From positions 1-13,754 of the forward strand of contig JAITMH010000198.1 of NCBI GenBank assembly GCA_031277445.1: a stretch of DNA of 13,754 nt. Reading direction: 5' to 3'. Within the stretch, counting starts at the first letter, position 1; each line of letters begins with the position of its first letter. Source of the stretch: Burkholderiales bacterium. GTDB taxonomy: Bacteria; Pseudomonadota; Gammaproteobacteria; Burkholderiales; Casimicrobiaceae. The position numbers were made by a program, and so were the translations under genes. Below are positions 13,664-13,754 of the stretch, one piece after another. The notes under the pieces were generated by a model. It ran no database searches and was not told the origin of the DNA. It saw nothing but the letters and a program-made list of their open reading frames with translations.

Positions 13664-13753
13664 TCAGAAGGATTTTCCCACATAAACGGCACCTTGCTTC
13701 AAGTCGATCAAGCCTATTTTGGTGCTGTACCACCACAAGGAATAAATCCCTTC
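13664..13753 (-). CDS. Possible 3' end of an unidentified minus-strand gene
   Basis: Read on the minus strand from the right edge, 29 codons stay open to a TGA at 13666-13664. The peptide contains YSLWWYSTKIGLIDL and ends AVYVGKSF. Its composition looks protein-like, and the dispersed repeats stop just beyond its end, as they do after real genes here. I do not recognise the family. A plus-strand frame (HINGTLLQVDQAYFGAVPP) is also open over part of this stretch, so the call is weak. Confidence 0.25.
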   Translation of the reverse strand, partial: EGIYSLWWYSTKIGLIDLKQGAVYVGKSF

Positions 13754-13754
13754 G

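Noticed and set aside
13420..13692. Overlapping open frames on both strands downstream of iorB
   Set aside because: They run through dispersed repeats (CTCACGCGGAG, CATTGCGAG), which keep several frames open by chance.

Overview
The window looks like chromosomal DNA of a Gram-negative proteobacterium, most likely a betaproteobacterium (Rhodocyclales-like is a guess). The reasons are the divergent yhbY / rlmE-ftsH arrangement, the N-terminally extended MoaA type, a compact moaA-mobA-moeA cofactor cluster, and fairly GC-rich codon use. Four genes (ftsH, iorA, brnT, iorB) appear to start at TTG or GTG.

Left block (1-3433): on the minus strand, rlmE (23S rRNA 2'-O-methyltransferase) is followed by ftsH (membrane AAA+ protease), which runs off the left edge just before its C-terminus. 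Divergent from rlmE is yhbY, a ribosome-assembly CRM-domain protein with a very long, basic, repeat-bearing tail.

Middle block (3552-7791): a molybdenum cofactor cluster on the plus strand. moaA makes the pyranopterin precursor from GTP, moeA inserts molybdate, and mobA attaches GMP. Two accessory modules sit in the two gaps of this cluster. An ORF6N-domain gene of lower GC lies between moaA and mobA. A type II toxin-antitoxin pair (brnT-brnA) lies between mobA and moeA. The pair carries a near-consensus promoter overlapping the mobA stop codon, a palindromic operator over the -10 box, and a start codon so close to the predicted transcript start that the mRNA should be leaderless. No terminator is visible between brnA and moeA.

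Next (7822-9323): a secreted protein with glycine-rich GAGIGGG repeats and a C-terminal InlB-like 'bacterial repeat' domain, ending in a hairpin-plus-T-run terminator. From 9326 to 9521 there is a nest of several unrelated dispersed palindromic repeats.

Right block (9580-13412): paaK-iorA-iorB, an aryl-acid operon. IorAB (indolepyruvate:ferredoxin oxidoreductase) turns aryl-pyruvates into aryl-acetyl-CoA with reduction of ferredoxin, and PaaK activates aryl-acetates to the same CoA esters. A second repeat nest (13411-13612) shares at least three families with the first. The last 90 bases may hold the 3' end of an unidentified minus-strand gene.

I found no wholly new multi-gene system. The most interesting points are the two accessory insertions in the cofactor cluster with the built-in TA promoter upstream of moeA, the REP-like palindrome translated inside yhbY, the degenerate heptamer repeat shared by the rlmE/yhbY promoter region and the iorB stop, and the repeat nests.
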